Below, one piece after another: positions 46,347 to 55,051 of a stretch of DNA of 64,000 bases. Every line of letters begins with the position of its first letter. Position 1 is the stretch's first letter. Below the pieces are notes generated by a model that did no database searches, had not been told where the DNA came from, and was given only the letters and a program-made list of their open reading frames with translations. A program made the translations under genes and the position numbers. Source of the DNA: Actinomadura rubteroloni (GTDB lineage: Bacteria > Actinomycetota > Actinomycetes > Streptosporangiales > Streptosporangiaceae); NCBI RefSeq assembly GCF_002911665.1, contig NZ_MTBP01000001.1, positions 2,232,001 to 2,296,000 on the forward strand, given 5' to 3'.

Positions 46347-48191
46347 ATGGCGAGCGACGCGGCGGACAAGCCCTCCCTGATCGTGCGGATGGCATCCCGG
46401 ATGAAGGGCGAGGTCCCGTCCGGCACGCTGGAGTCGTTCCGGCGGGCCGGTGGCGTCGCGTACGGCGAGATGCACAACGCCGAACTGCTGCGCCGCGAAC
46501 TCGCCGCCGCGGGCGCCGACCCGTGGGCGGCGGCGCCCGGCACGGGAAGCCAGCTTCTCTGCGCGTGGAACGCCTTCGTGCTCCAGTCCATCGGCGAGCA
46601 CCTGCTGGACGCCGACTACGCGGCCGACCGGTGGACGGCGGGGCACGTCCCGGCCGTCACGCACGCCCAGGTCACGGCGTGCTTCGACCGGGTGGAGGCG
46701 TGGACGTCACGGGCGCGGCAGGCGGCGGGGAACGCCGACCTCGACGTGAACGAGATCGTCCCGCTGCCCGACCACCTGCCGGCATGGGCCGAGGCCGATC
46801 CCTGCCCGCTACCGCACCTGCGCGGGATGCTCGCCGCCACGCGCGCGATCCGGGGCCACGCGGACGTCGCGCTCGGCGTCTTCCTCCACACGGTCGGCAC
46901 CGGTCACGAACGGGACGCCGACGTGCGCCGTCTCCGCCAGCTCGCCGCCGACGCTGCCACCGCCGCGGACTACGCGGAAGGCCTCCTCGAAGCCGACCCC
47001 GAGCCGGACCTGCACGAAGCGATCGAGCTGCGCCTCCAGAACGCCCTGGAGGGCTACTACCACCTGGGTCAGCTCGTCGCGATGCCCGTCCTGATCGCCG
47101 GTTACCGCAACGACCGCCTGGGCATGACGGCCGGGCGCGCCCGCGTCCGCCGCGCGTCCCGGCCGGCCCCGGCGGACGCCGGGACGTCCGACACCGAGCA
47201 GTCCTCACCCGCCATGCCGACTCCGCTCGCCATGCCGCCTTCGCGTACCGCGCGGGGCCCGCGCGGCACGCCGACTCCGCGCAGCGGGCAGGCCACGTCC
47301 GCCGTGCCCGCCGAGGGGACGCTCGTCCTTCCGGGCTCGCCCGCGTTCGATCCATGGTGCCTGACGTCGCCCCACCTGCTCCCGCGCCTGCGCGAGGACC
47401 CGCGCGCGCTCCGCGACGTCGTGGAGTTCTGGCGTGTCGATCCGGACCCGGCGAAGACGCTGCGCATCGGCGCCGAGATCGACGCGGCGCGTGCGGACGG
47501 CTCGATCGGCTACGCCGTGGACGCCCGCGACGAACCCCTCGGCGCCTTCTCCATCTGCCCGTGGAGCCCGGTGTACGCGGTCCACCGCAAGGTGACGATC
47601 GCCGGCCGCAGGCTTCGGCCGGGGCGCCGGTTCGCCTTCCGGGCCCACGTCAAGGGCGAGTTCTTGCACGACCTCGCCGTAGGAAACTTCGTGGCCGCGA
47701 AAGAGACGGGCCGCCACGACCTCGAACGCGCCGTCCAGCCGCGTGAACCCGGGGACGTCGGGAAACTGGGGGTCCTGGAGACGATGCCGTCGCGCCGATG
47801 GTCCCTCACCGCGCCGCACGTCGTCCCGAAGGTCAGCGAGGACCCGGCGAAGGCCGGCGTTCTCGACGCCCTGTGGGACGCCGACCCCGATCAGCGTTAC
47901 ACCTTGCGCCTCCAGGAGAGGATCGACGCCGCGTGGGAGGCGGGCCGGATCGACTACGCGCGGACGCGGGCCGGTGCGCGGCTGGACCCGTACTGGCGCT
48001 GCCCGTGGGGCGCCGTGTACGAGGTGCGACGGCCCGTCATGATCGGCGGACGCGGCCTCGACCCGCGCCAGAAGTTCGTCTTCCGGGTGGGCGAGACCGA
48101 GGGCGGAAAGTTCCTCAAGCGGATCAGCATCGGCGACTTCGCGCCCGCCGGCGCCGACGGGTACTGCGAGCTGGTCCAGCACGGGATCTGA
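46347..48191 (+). CDS. Unrecognised 614-residue protein with a tandemly duplicated C-terminal domain
   Basis: ATG 46347 follows GGGAGG. Residues 1-290 are mainly helical (MHNAELLRRELAAAGADPWA, then VLQSIGEHLLDADYAADRWT) and include LGQLVAMPVLIAGYRNDRLG. A Pro/Ser/Arg-rich linker of about 70 residues follows. The C-terminal 270 residues are two copies of one domain: WCLTSPHLLPRL...GRRFAFRAHVKGEFLHDLAVGNF and WSLTAPHVVPKV...RQKFVFRVGETEGGKFLKRISIGDF, each with an internal CPWxxVYxVxRxV(T/M)I segment. No signal peptide or catalytic motif is visible. Function unknown; the repeat suggests a binding module. Confidence 0.8.
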   Translation: MASDAADKPSLIVRMASRMKGEVPSGTLESFRRAGGVAYGEMHNAELLRRELAAAGADPWAAAPGTGSQLLCAWNAFVLQSIGEHLLDADYAADRWTAGHVPAVTHAQVTACFDRVEAWTSRARQAAGNADLDVNEIVPLPDHLPAWAEADPCPLPHLRGMLAATRAIRGHADVALGVFLHTVGTGHERDADVRRLRQLAADAATAADYAEGLLEADPEPDLHEAIELRLQNALEGYYHLGQLVAMPVLIAGYRNDRLGMTAGRARVRRASRPAPADAGTSDTEQSSPAMPTPLAMPPSRTARGPRGTPTPRSGQATSAVPAEGTLVLPGSPAFDPWCLTSPHLLPRLREDPRALRDVVEFWRVDPDPAKTLRIGAEIDAARADGSIGYAVDARDEPLGAFSICPWSPVYAVHRKVTIAGRRLRPGRRFAFRAHVKGEFLHDLAVGNFVAAKETGRHDLERAVQPREPGDVGKLGVLETMPSRRWSLTAPHVVPKVSEDPAKAGVLDALWDADPDQRYTLRLQERIDAAWEAGRIDYARTRAGARLDPYWRCPWGAVYEVRRPVMIGGRGLDPRQKFVFRVGETEGGKFLKRISIGDFAPAGADGYCELVQHGI

Positions 48192-48281
48192 CCGGCGGGT
48201 GGCGGAACGGGGTGCCGGGACGGCGTTCGTGCAGGCGGGGGGCGTTTTCCCGTCGCGTCGGGTGGCGTTGCGCCGGCGGTA

Positions 48282-48310
48282 TTCACAATTTCCGACTGGG
48301 TAAGTATGTT
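48282..48310 (+). promoter_or_regulatory. Promoter giving a probably leaderless GntR mRNA
   Basis: TTCACA (48282-48287), a 17-bp spacer and TATGTT (48305-48310) form a sigma-A-like promoter. Only 6 bp separate the -10 box from GTG 48317, and no ribosome-binding site is present, so transcription should start at or beside the GTG. Confidence 0.65.
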
Positions 48311-48316
48311 TGCGGC

Positions 48317-49075
48317 GTGACCAGCGAGAACTTGGCGGCGGTAGATCTCGGCGACGTCCGCCGGCGGCGGGCGGACCGGGCGCGGCAGGTCGCCGACGTG
48401 CTGCGGCGGCAGGTCGTGAACGGCGCGTTCGGTGACGGCGTGCTGCCCGCCGAGGCGTGTCTCGTGCGGGAGTTCGCCGCGTCGCGCAACACCGTCCGGG
48501 ACGCGCTCGACCTGCTGCGCGGCGAAGGGCTCATCGAGCGGTGCCCGGGAGTGGGGAGCGTCGTCGTCGCCGAGAAGTACACGCACGGGTTCGAGCGGCT
48601 GCTCGGGCTCGGCGAGACGCTGAAGGGCCACGGCGAGGTGACGAACGAGGTCCGCACGACCGGGTCGTTCACCCCGCCGCAGGAGATCAGCGACCGGCTC
48701 GCGCTGCCGCCGGGGGAGCCCGTCGTCTACATCGAGCGGCTCCGCAGGATCGGCGGCGTGCCGTTCTCGCTGGACCTCACCTACATCGTCGGCGACCTCG
48801 GGGAACCGCTGCTGGAAGAGGACCTCGTCCACAACGACGTGTTCGTGCTCCTCGAACGGCTCGCCGGGCAGCCGCTCGGCACCGCCGAGATGACGATGGA
48901 GGCCGTCAACGCCGACCCGCACTCGGCGGCGGTGCTGGAGACCCCGCGCGGGACGGCGCTGCTCATGGCCGAGCGGCTCACCCGGCTCGCCGACGGACGT
49001 CCCGTCGACCTGGAGTACATCCGCTTCCGCGGCGACCGCATCACGATGAGCGGCACCCTCCGCCGCACGACCTAG
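48317..49075 (+). CDS. GntR/HutC-type transcriptional regulator
   Basis: 252 residues. N-terminal winged helix (RARQVADVLRRQVVNGAFGD, then ACLVREFAASRNTVRDALDL and GEGLIERCPGVGSVVV) and a C-terminal UTRA ligand domain (EISDRLALPPGEPVVYIERL, PFSLDLTYI, LLMAERLTRLADGRPVDLEY). The longer upstream frame lacks family resemblance. It heads the plus-strand ferredoxin/ABC/flavoprotein cluster (72 bp to the ferredoxin gene) and probably represses it until a small effector is bound. Confidence 0.92.
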   Translation: MTSENLAAVDLGDVRRRRADRARQVADVLRRQVVNGAFGDGVLPAEACLVREFAASRNTVRDALDLLRGEGLIERCPGVGSVVVAEKYTHGFERLLGLGETLKGHGEVTNEVRTTGSFTPPQEISDRLALPPGEPVVYIERLRRIGGVPFSLDLTYIVGDLGEPLLEEDLVHNDVFVLLERLAGQPLGTAEMTMEAVNADPHSAAVLETPRGTALLMAERLTRLADGRPVDLEYIRFRGDRITMSGTLRRTT

Positions 49076-49147
49076 CCACCCGCGCCGCGAACGCCGTGCC
49101 GGAACGGCCGTTCCGGCGTGCCCGAGAACCCGACTGGAGCCCGCGTC

Positions 49148-49375
49148 ATGTCCCTGGCGGAGAACCGCGCCGACGTCCCCGTGACGGTGGACGAGTCCCT
49201 CTGCATCGACGGCTGCACGCTCTGCATCGACGTGTGCCCGCTCGACTCCCTCGCCCTGAACCCCGAGACCGGCAAGGCCCACATGTTCGTGGACGAGTGC
49301 TGGTACTGCGGCCCCTGCGCCGACCGCTGCCCGACGGGCGCGGTGACCGTCAACATCCCCTATCTGCTGCGCTGA
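49148..49375 (+). CDS. Two-[4Fe-4S] ferredoxin, AprB-like
   Basis: 75 residues. Cluster motifs are SLCIDGCTLCIDVCPLDSLA and CWYCGPCADRCPTGAV, giving eight Cys for two [4Fe-4S] clusters. The form, with a VDECWYCGPC core between clusters, resembles AprB of adenylylsulfate reductase more than plain bacterial ferredoxins. It sits 11 bp before the substrate-binding protein gene in an operon that also contains an AprA-like flavoprotein, so it probably donates electrons to or takes them from that enzyme. Confidence 0.9.
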   Translation: MSLAENRADVPVTVDESLCIDGCTLCIDVCPLDSLALNPETGKAHMFVDECWYCGPCADRCPTGAVTVNIPYLLR

Positions 49376-49386
49376 GAGACCCCACG

Positions 49387-50769
49387 GTGAACCGATCCCT
49401 CACGATTATCGCCGCCGCGACGCTCGCGGCGGGCGGCTGCTCGGTCGCGGGCAACGCCGGAACCGGCGGCGCGACGACGGTCGTCGTCGGCTACCAGTCC
49501 AAGACCATCAACACGGTGACGGCGGGCACGCTGCTGCGCTCGCTCGGCTATTTCGAGAAGGCCCTCGGGACGAAGTACAAGGTCGTCTGGCAGGACTACG
49601 ACACGGGCGCGCCGATCACCGCGCAGATGCTCGCCGGGAAGATCGACATCGGTTCGATGGGCGATTACCCGCTGCTCATCAACGGATCCCGCGCGCAGGC
49701 GCAGGGCGCGGACGCCCGCACCGAACTCGTCTCGGTGACGGGCTACAACCTGCGCGGCTCGCTGAACGGCGTCGTCGTGGACAAGAACGCCAAATACCGG
49801 ACGATCGCCGACCTCAAGGGAAAGACCGTCTCGGCGAGCATCGGATCCGCGGGCCACGGGACGCTCGTCCAGGCGCTCAAGAAATACGCGGTCGGGGACG
49901 TGAAGACGGAGAACCAGCAGCCGTCCGTCGGCGCGTCGGCGCTGGAGAGCGGAAAGGCGGCGGCGCTGGCCCAGTTCGTCGCCTGGCCGGGCCTGCTGGT
50001 GAACCGGGGCCAGGCGCGATTGCTCTACGACGGCGGGGATCTGGACGTCCCGACGTTCCACGGCGTCGTCGTCCGGACGTCCTTCGCCGAGCAGCGCGGC
50101 GACGTCCTCCAGGCGTTCCTGAAAGCGCAGATCCAGGCCACCGACTACCTGCACCAACACCCGGTAGAGGCCGCCGAGAGCGTCGCGAAGAGCACCGGGC
50201 TTCCCGCCGAGACGGTCTATCTCTACAACGGCGCGGGCGGCCAGTCCACGTTCGACGTGACCGTCAAGAAGCAGCTCGGCGACGCGCTGCGCCATGACGT
50301 CCCGTTCCTCAAGTCGATCGGCGTCCTGCAGAACCCGGTGGACCTCGGCAAATTCATCGACGACCAGTACATCCGCCGCGCGTACGGCGCGAAATACGAC
50401 CAGGACGCCGCCGCCACGGAGAACAAGGCCGCCATCACCGGCACCGACCAGGCGTGCAAAAAGCAGGTGGACGATCCCGCGAAGGCCGGCGAGATCTGGC
50501 TGGACGGCGAACACGCCACCCGCCCCGCAGCCGATCCGCAATGCCTGCTGAAGAACGTCAGGACGTTCCAGCAGAACGGCAAGAAGATCCGCGCCGTCTA
50601 CGCCCAGGACGCCCTCACCGGCACCCGCTGGTTCGCCGACGCGATGGTCTGGCTGCACGACGGCGACCGTTATGTCCCGTTCGCCACGCGCCAGAACGCC
50701 GACCGCTACCGCGCCGCGCACCCGAACGCCACGGACGTCCCCTACGGAGAGGCGGTGCGGACGGCATGA
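49387..50769 (+). CDS. ABC transporter substrate-binding lipoprotein fused to a NosL-like domain
   Basis: 460 residues from GTG 49387. Lipobox AAGGC lies at the end of the signal peptide. Residues 30-345 resemble SsuA/TauA/NMT1-type periplasmic proteins (YQSKTINTVTAGTLLRSLGY, DIGSMGDYPLL, VSASIGSAGHGTL, QARLLYDGGDLDVPTFHGVV). Residues about 351-460 form an extra domain: EIWLDGEHATRP, YAQDALTGTRWFADAMVWLH, then DRYVPFATRQNADRYRAAHP. This looks like NosL, a copper-binding lipoprotein domain, although the fit is by eye. It overlaps the permease gene by 4 bp. Confidence 0.87.
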   Translation: MNRSLTIIAAATLAAGGCSVAGNAGTGGATTVVVGYQSKTINTVTAGTLLRSLGYFEKALGTKYKVVWQDYDTGAPITAQMLAGKIDIGSMGDYPLLINGSRAQAQGADARTELVSVTGYNLRGSLNGVVVDKNAKYRTIADLKGKTVSASIGSAGHGTLVQALKKYAVGDVKTENQQPSVGASALESGKAAALAQFVAWPGLLVNRGQARLLYDGGDLDVPTFHGVVVRTSFAEQRGDVLQAFLKAQIQATDYLHQHPVEAAESVAKSTGLPAETVYLYNGAGGQSTFDVTVKKQLGDALRHDVPFLKSIGVLQNPVDLGKFIDDQYIRRAYGAKYDQDAAATENKAAITGTDQACKKQVDDPAKAGEIWLDGEHATRPAADPQCLLKNVRTFQQNGKKIRAVYAQDALTGTRWFADAMVWLHDGDRYVPFATRQNADRYRAAHPNATDVPYGEAVRTA

Positions 50770-51602
50770 CCCTCGCCCTGGACGAACCCCGCACCGCCGC
50801 CAAGGAACGGCCCGCGCCGAAACCGAGGAGACGCGGAAGCCGCAGGCTCGTCCGCGCAGGCGCCCTCGTGGCCGCGCTCGCCGTCTGGCACCTGCTCACC
50901 GCCGCGCACGCGCGCCTCGGACTGCGCTTCGACCGCCTCCCCGGCCCGAGGGACGTCGCCCGCGAGTTCGGCCGCCAGCTCCAGACCGGCCAGTACTGGC
51001 AGGACGTCGCGCAGAGCCTCGTCCGGATCGTGTCGGGCTTCGCGCTCGCCGCCCTCCTCGGCGTGGCGCTCGGCGTCGCGGTCGCGCGGTCGCGCTGGGC
51101 GGACGACCTGCTCAGCCCGCTGCTGGAGGTCGTCCGGCCGATCCCGGCGATCGCGCTCGTGCCCGTCGCGATCCTGCTCTTCCCGCGCAACGAGCAGGGC
51201 ATCGTGTTCATCACGTTCGTCGCGGCGTTCTTCCCGATCCTCGTCAGCACCCGGCACGCCGTCCGCGCGCTGCCGACGGTGTGGGCGGACGCCGTCCGGA
51301 CGCTCGGCGGCGGCCGGGCCCGCGTGCTCCTGTCGGTCGTGCTGCCCGGCATCCTGCCCGGCGTGTTCGGCGGCCTGTCGGTCGGGATGGGCGTCGCGTG
51401 GATCTGCGTGGTGTCCGCCGAGATGATCTCCGGCGACTTCGGGGTCGGGTACCGGACGTGGCAGGCGTACACGATCGTCGACTACCCGGGCGTGCTGGTC
51501 GGGATGATCACGATCGGGGTGCTCGGACGCGTCACGTCCGGCGCCGTCGAGCTGGCGGGCCGGCGCGTCACGCGCTGGCTGCCGGGTGAGGAGGAGCGGT
51601 GA
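50766..51602 (+). CDS. ABC transporter permease (SsuC/TauC type)
   Basis: 278 residues, ATG overlapping the previous TGA. After a basic N-terminus it has six membrane segments (GALVAALAVWHLLT, GFALAALLGVALGVAV, PAIALVPVAILLF). The BPD-transporter coupling region lies in ADAVRTLGGGRARVLLSVVL, and FGGLSVGMGVAWICVVSAEM follows. The partner ATPase and binding protein are adjacent. Likely imports a small anionic or organosulfur compound; substrate inferred only from the family. Confidence 0.92.
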   Translation: MTLALDEPRTAAKERPAPKPRRRGSRRLVRAGALVAALAVWHLLTAAHARLGLRFDRLPGPRDVAREFGRQLQTGQYWQDVAQSLVRIVSGFALAALLGVALGVAVARSRWADDLLSPLLEVVRPIPAIALVPVAILLFPRNEQGIVFITFVAAFFPILVSTRHAVRALPTVWADAVRTLGGGRARVLLSVVLPGILPGVFGGLSVGMGVAWICVVSAEMISGDFGVGYRTWQAYTIVDYPGVLVGMITIGVLGRVTSGAVELAGRRVTRWLPGEEER

Positions 51603-52318
51603 CCCCGCTGTCCCTGCGCGCCGAGCGCGCGACCCTCGGCTACGGCGGCCACGCCGTCTGCGCCGGGCTGGACCTGGACGTGCGGGCGGGCGAGTTCCTG
51701 GTCGTCGCCGGGCCGTCGGGGTGCGGTAAGTCCACGCTGCTGCGCGCGTTCGCGGGCCTGCTGCGGCCGTCCGGCGGCGCCGTGACGGCGGGCGGGGAGA
51801 CGATCACCGGCCCGTCGCCCGACCGCGCGCTCGTCTTCCAGGACGACGCGCTGCTGCCGTGGCGGTCCGCGCGCCGCAACGTCGAGCTGCCGCTGGCGAT
51901 CCGGGGCGTCCCGCGCACCGCGCGCACCGCCGAGGCGGCCGAGTGGCTGGCCCGGGTGGGCCTCGCCGACGCCGTCCGCCGCCTGCCCCGCCAGCTCTCG
52001 GGCGGTATGCGCCAGCGCGTCCAGCTCGCCCGCGCGCTCGCCGGCCGTCCCCGCGCCCTGCTCATGGACGAGCCGTTCGGCGCGCTCGACGCCCAGACCC
52101 GCGCGGCCATGCAGCGGCTGCTGCTGGACGTGCTCGCCGACGCGCCCGCGACGGTCGTGTTCGTCACCCACGACGTCGACGAGGCGCTGCTGCTCGGCGA
52201 CCGCGTCGTCGTCCTCGGCCGCCACGGCGTCGCACTGGACGCCGACGTCCCGCCCGCCCCGGACGCGTCGCTGCGCGGCCGGGTCCTCGCCGCGCTCTCC
52301 GGAGAGAAGGTCCACTGA
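51599..52318 (+). CDS. ABC transporter ATPase (SsuB/TauB type)
   Basis: 239 residues from GTG 51599, 4-bp overlap with the permease. Walker A GPSGCGKST, Q-loop ALVFQDDALLPWRSA, signature LSGGMRQRVQLARAL, Walker B ALLMDEPFGALDAQTR and H-loop VFVTHDVDEALLLGD are intact. It powers import through the permease. The TGA stop overlaps the ATG of the flavoprotein by 1 base. Confidence 0.93.
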   Translation: MTPLSLRAERATLGYGGHAVCAGLDLDVRAGEFLVVAGPSGCGKSTLLRAFAGLLRPSGGAVTAGGETITGPSPDRALVFQDDALLPWRSARRNVELPLAIRGVPRTARTAEAAEWLARVGLADAVRRLPRQLSGGMRQRVQLARALAGRPRALLMDEPFGALDAQTRAAMQRLLLDVLADAPATVVFVTHDVDEALLLGDRVVVLGRHGVALDADVPPAPDASLRGRVLAALSGEKVH

Positions 52319-54993
52319 TGGAGATCCCGTCCCCGTCCACGCGGCGGGAGCTGCGCTGCGACGTCCTGGTCGTCGGCGGCGGCACCGCCGGGACGATGGC
52401 CGCGATCACCGCCGCCGAGCAGGGCGCGGACGTGCTGCTGCTGGAGAAGGCGCACGTCCGCCACTCGGGCGCGCTCGCGATGGGCATGGACGGCGTCAAC
52501 AACGCCGTCATCCCCGGCAAGGCCACGCCCGAGGACTACGTCGCGGAGATCACCCGCGCCAACGACGGCATCGTGAACCAGCGGACCGTCCACCAGACCG
52601 CCACGCGCGGGTTCGCGATGGTGAAGCGGCTGGAGAAGTACGGCGTCAAGTTCGAGAAGGACGAGCACGGCGAGTACGCGGTGCGGCGCGTCCACCGGTC
52701 GGGGAGCTACGTGCTGCCGATGCCGGAGGGCAAGGACGTCAAGAAGGTGCTCTACCGCGTGCTGCGGCAGCGGACGATGCGCGAGCGCGTGACGATCGAG
52801 AACCGCGTCATGCCCGTCCGGATCCTGACGCACGCGGGGCGCGCGGTCGGCGCCGCCGGGTTCGACACGCGCACCGGCGAGTTCGTCACGGTCGCGGCGG
52901 GCGCGGTGATCCTCGCGACCGGCCCGTGCGGGCGCCTCGGCCTGCCCGCCAGCGGCTACCTCTACGGGACGTACGAGAACCCCGCCAACGCCGGAGACGG
53001 CTACGCGATGGCCTACCACGCGGGCGCCGAGCTGAGCGGCATCGAGTGCTTCCAGATCAACCCGCTCATCAAGGACTACAACGGCCCGGCCTGCGCGTAC
53101 GTCGCGAACCCGTTCGGCGGCTACCAGGTCAACGCCGACGGCGAGCGGTTCGTGGACTGCGACTACTGGTCCGGGCAGATGATGGCCGAGGTCAAGCGGG
53201 AGATCGACTCGGCGCGCGGCCCGATCTACCTCAAGCTCAGCCACCTGCCCGACGAGACGCTGACGGCCCTCGAAGGCATCCTGCACACCACCGAGCGGCC
53301 GACGCGCGGCACCTTCCACGCCGGGCGCGGCCACGACTACCGGACGCACGACGTCGAGATGCACATCTCCGAGATCGGCCTGTGCGGCGGGCACTCGTCG
53401 TCGGGGGTGTGGGTGGACGAGAACGCGCGCACGACCGTCCCCGGCCTGTACGCGGCGGGCGACCTGGCGTGCGTCCCGCACAACTACATGATCGGCGCGT
53501 TCGTGTTCGGCGACCTTGCGGGCGCGCACGCCGCCGGGCACCACGCGTCCGGGCCGCTGGACGAGGAACAGATCGCCGCCGCGCACGAGCTGATCTACCG
53601 GCCGCTGCGCAATCCGGACGGCCCGCCGCAGCAGCAGGTCGAGTACAAGCTGCGCCGGTTCGTCAACGATTACGTCGCGCCCGCCAAGACGGCCCGGCGG
53701 CTGGAGCTGGCGATCGAGACGTTCGACCGCATGCGCGGCGAGATCGCGGCGATGGGCGCGCGGACCCCGCACGAGCTGATGCGCTGCGCGGAGGTCACGT
53801 TCATCCGCGACTGCGCGGAGATGGCCGCCCGCGCGTCCCTGACCCGGACCGAGAGCCGGTGGGGCCTCTACCACGACCGCGCCGACCTGCCCGAACGCGA
53901 CGACGCAACCTGGTTCTACCACCTCAACCTGCGGCGGCGCGGCGACGGGGCGATGGAGTTCCTGAAGCGGCCCGTCGCGCCCTACCTGGTGGACGTGGAC
54001 GGCATCGACGTCCCCGACCACGGCACCGAGCCCGTCCTGCTGGGGGCCGCCGCGCCGGTGGCCGCGTCCGCGCCCGTCCGGCGGACGGACCGGCCCGCGT
54101 CCGGCGTGACCCGCTCGCCCCGGATGCTGGAACTGCTGCGGCTCGCCGAGTCCGGGCCGTCCGCCGCCGACCTCGCGCCCTACCTCGCCGACTCCGACCC
54201 GAAGGTGCGGCGCGCGGCCGTCGCGACGGTCACCGAGGTCGTCCCGGACGGCACCGCCGCCGTCCTGGCCGGGGCGCTCGGCGACGCGCACGGCGCCGTC
54301 CGGCGCGCCGCCGCGACCGCGCTGCGCGAACTGGTGGAGGTGCTGCCCGCGTCGCCGGACGTGCGGGACGCGCTCGTCCCCGCGCTGACCTCCGCCGACG
54401 CCGTCGTCCGCGCCGCCGTGCTGGACGTCCTGCGCGCCCTCGGCCTCGGCGACCGCGCCGTCTTCCGCACGGCCCGCGCCGACGGCGATCACCGCGTGCG
54501 GCTCCAGGCGGTGCGCGGCCTCATCGCCCTGGACGACGCGGACGGCGTCGCCGGCGCCGCCGCCGACGCCAACCGCGAGGTGCGGATCCAGGTCGCGCAC
54601 GGCCTCGGCACGATCGGCGACCCGTCCGCCGCCGGGACGGCCGGGACCCTCGCCGCCGACGCCGACCCGCTCGTCCGCGCCGCCGCGCTGGCGGCGTTCG
54701 CGGGCCTGGGCTGCCCGCCGCCCCTGGACGCGACGGCCGTCGCGGCGCTGCACGACGAGTCCTGGGAGGTCCGCGTCGGCGCGGCCCGCGGCCTGGCCGC
54801 CGCACCACCGGACACCGCCGCCGCACCGCTGATCAAGACCTTGGACGACCCGCACGCCGACGTCCGCAAGGCCGCCGTCCTTTCCCTGACCGCGTGGGCG
54901 GGCCGTCCGGACGTGGCGGAAGCGCTCCGCACGGCGCACGACGACACCGACGCCGACGTCCGCGCCCACTCCCGCCACGCTCTAGCCTATTAA
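52318..54993 (+). CDS. Fumarate-reductase/AprA-like flavoprotein fused to a HEAT-repeat domain
   Basis: 891 residues. Residues 1-575 are a fumarate reductase/succinate dehydrogenase-type flavoprotein: FAD-binding VLVVGGGTAGTMAAITAAEQ, EKAHVRHSGALAMGMDGVNN, AGAVILATGPCG, ECFQINPLIKD, GLYAAGDLACVPHNYMIGAF and the cap region. These also resemble AprA. A linker of about 30 residues leads to 290 residues of HEAT repeats (DSDPKVRRAAVATVTEVVPD, DAHGAVRRAAATALRELVEV, DDPHADVRKAAVLSLTAWAG). HEAT arrays usually bind other proteins, and the likely electron partner is the AprB-like ferredoxin in the same operon. Substrate unknown; a sulfur compound is the leading guess. Confidence 0.9.
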   Translation: MEIPSPSTRRELRCDVLVVGGGTAGTMAAITAAEQGADVLLLEKAHVRHSGALAMGMDGVNNAVIPGKATPEDYVAEITRANDGIVNQRTVHQTATRGFAMVKRLEKYGVKFEKDEHGEYAVRRVHRSGSYVLPMPEGKDVKKVLYRVLRQRTMRERVTIENRVMPVRILTHAGRAVGAAGFDTRTGEFVTVAAGAVILATGPCGRLGLPASGYLYGTYENPANAGDGYAMAYHAGAELSGIECFQINPLIKDYNGPACAYVANPFGGYQVNADGERFVDCDYWSGQMMAEVKREIDSARGPIYLKLSHLPDETLTALEGILHTTERPTRGTFHAGRGHDYRTHDVEMHISEIGLCGGHSSSGVWVDENARTTVPGLYAAGDLACVPHNYMIGAFVFGDLAGAHAAGHHASGPLDEEQIAAAHELIYRPLRNPDGPPQQQVEYKLRRFVNDYVAPAKTARRLELAIETFDRMRGEIAAMGARTPHELMRCAEVTFIRDCAEMAARASLTRTESRWGLYHDRADLPERDDATWFYHLNLRRRGDGAMEFLKRPVAPYLVDVDGIDVPDHGTEPVLLGAAAPVAASAPVRRTDRPASGVTRSPRMLELLRLAESGPSAADLAPYLADSDPKVRRAAVATVTEVVPDGTAAVLAGALGDAHGAVRRAAATALRELVEVLPASPDVRDALVPALTSADAVVRAAVLDVLRALGLGDRAVFRTARADGDHRVRLQAVRGLIALDDADGVAGAAADANREVRIQVAHGLGTIGDPSAAGTAGTLAADADPLVRAAALAAFAGLGCPPPLDATAVAALHDESWEVRVGAARGLAAAPPDTAAAPLIKTLDDPHADVRKAAVLSLTAWAGRPDVAEALRTAHDDTDADVRAHSRHALAY

Positions 54994-55051
54994 TCCGACT
55001 GGTTTTACAGGATTATGGAGGCGTCACCGGACGACTACGCGAAGGAGCGCC

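Noticed and set aside
51640..54978. 1112-codon minus-strand open frame
   Set aside because: Antisense shadow of the ABC ATPase and flavoprotein genes; no recognisable domain.
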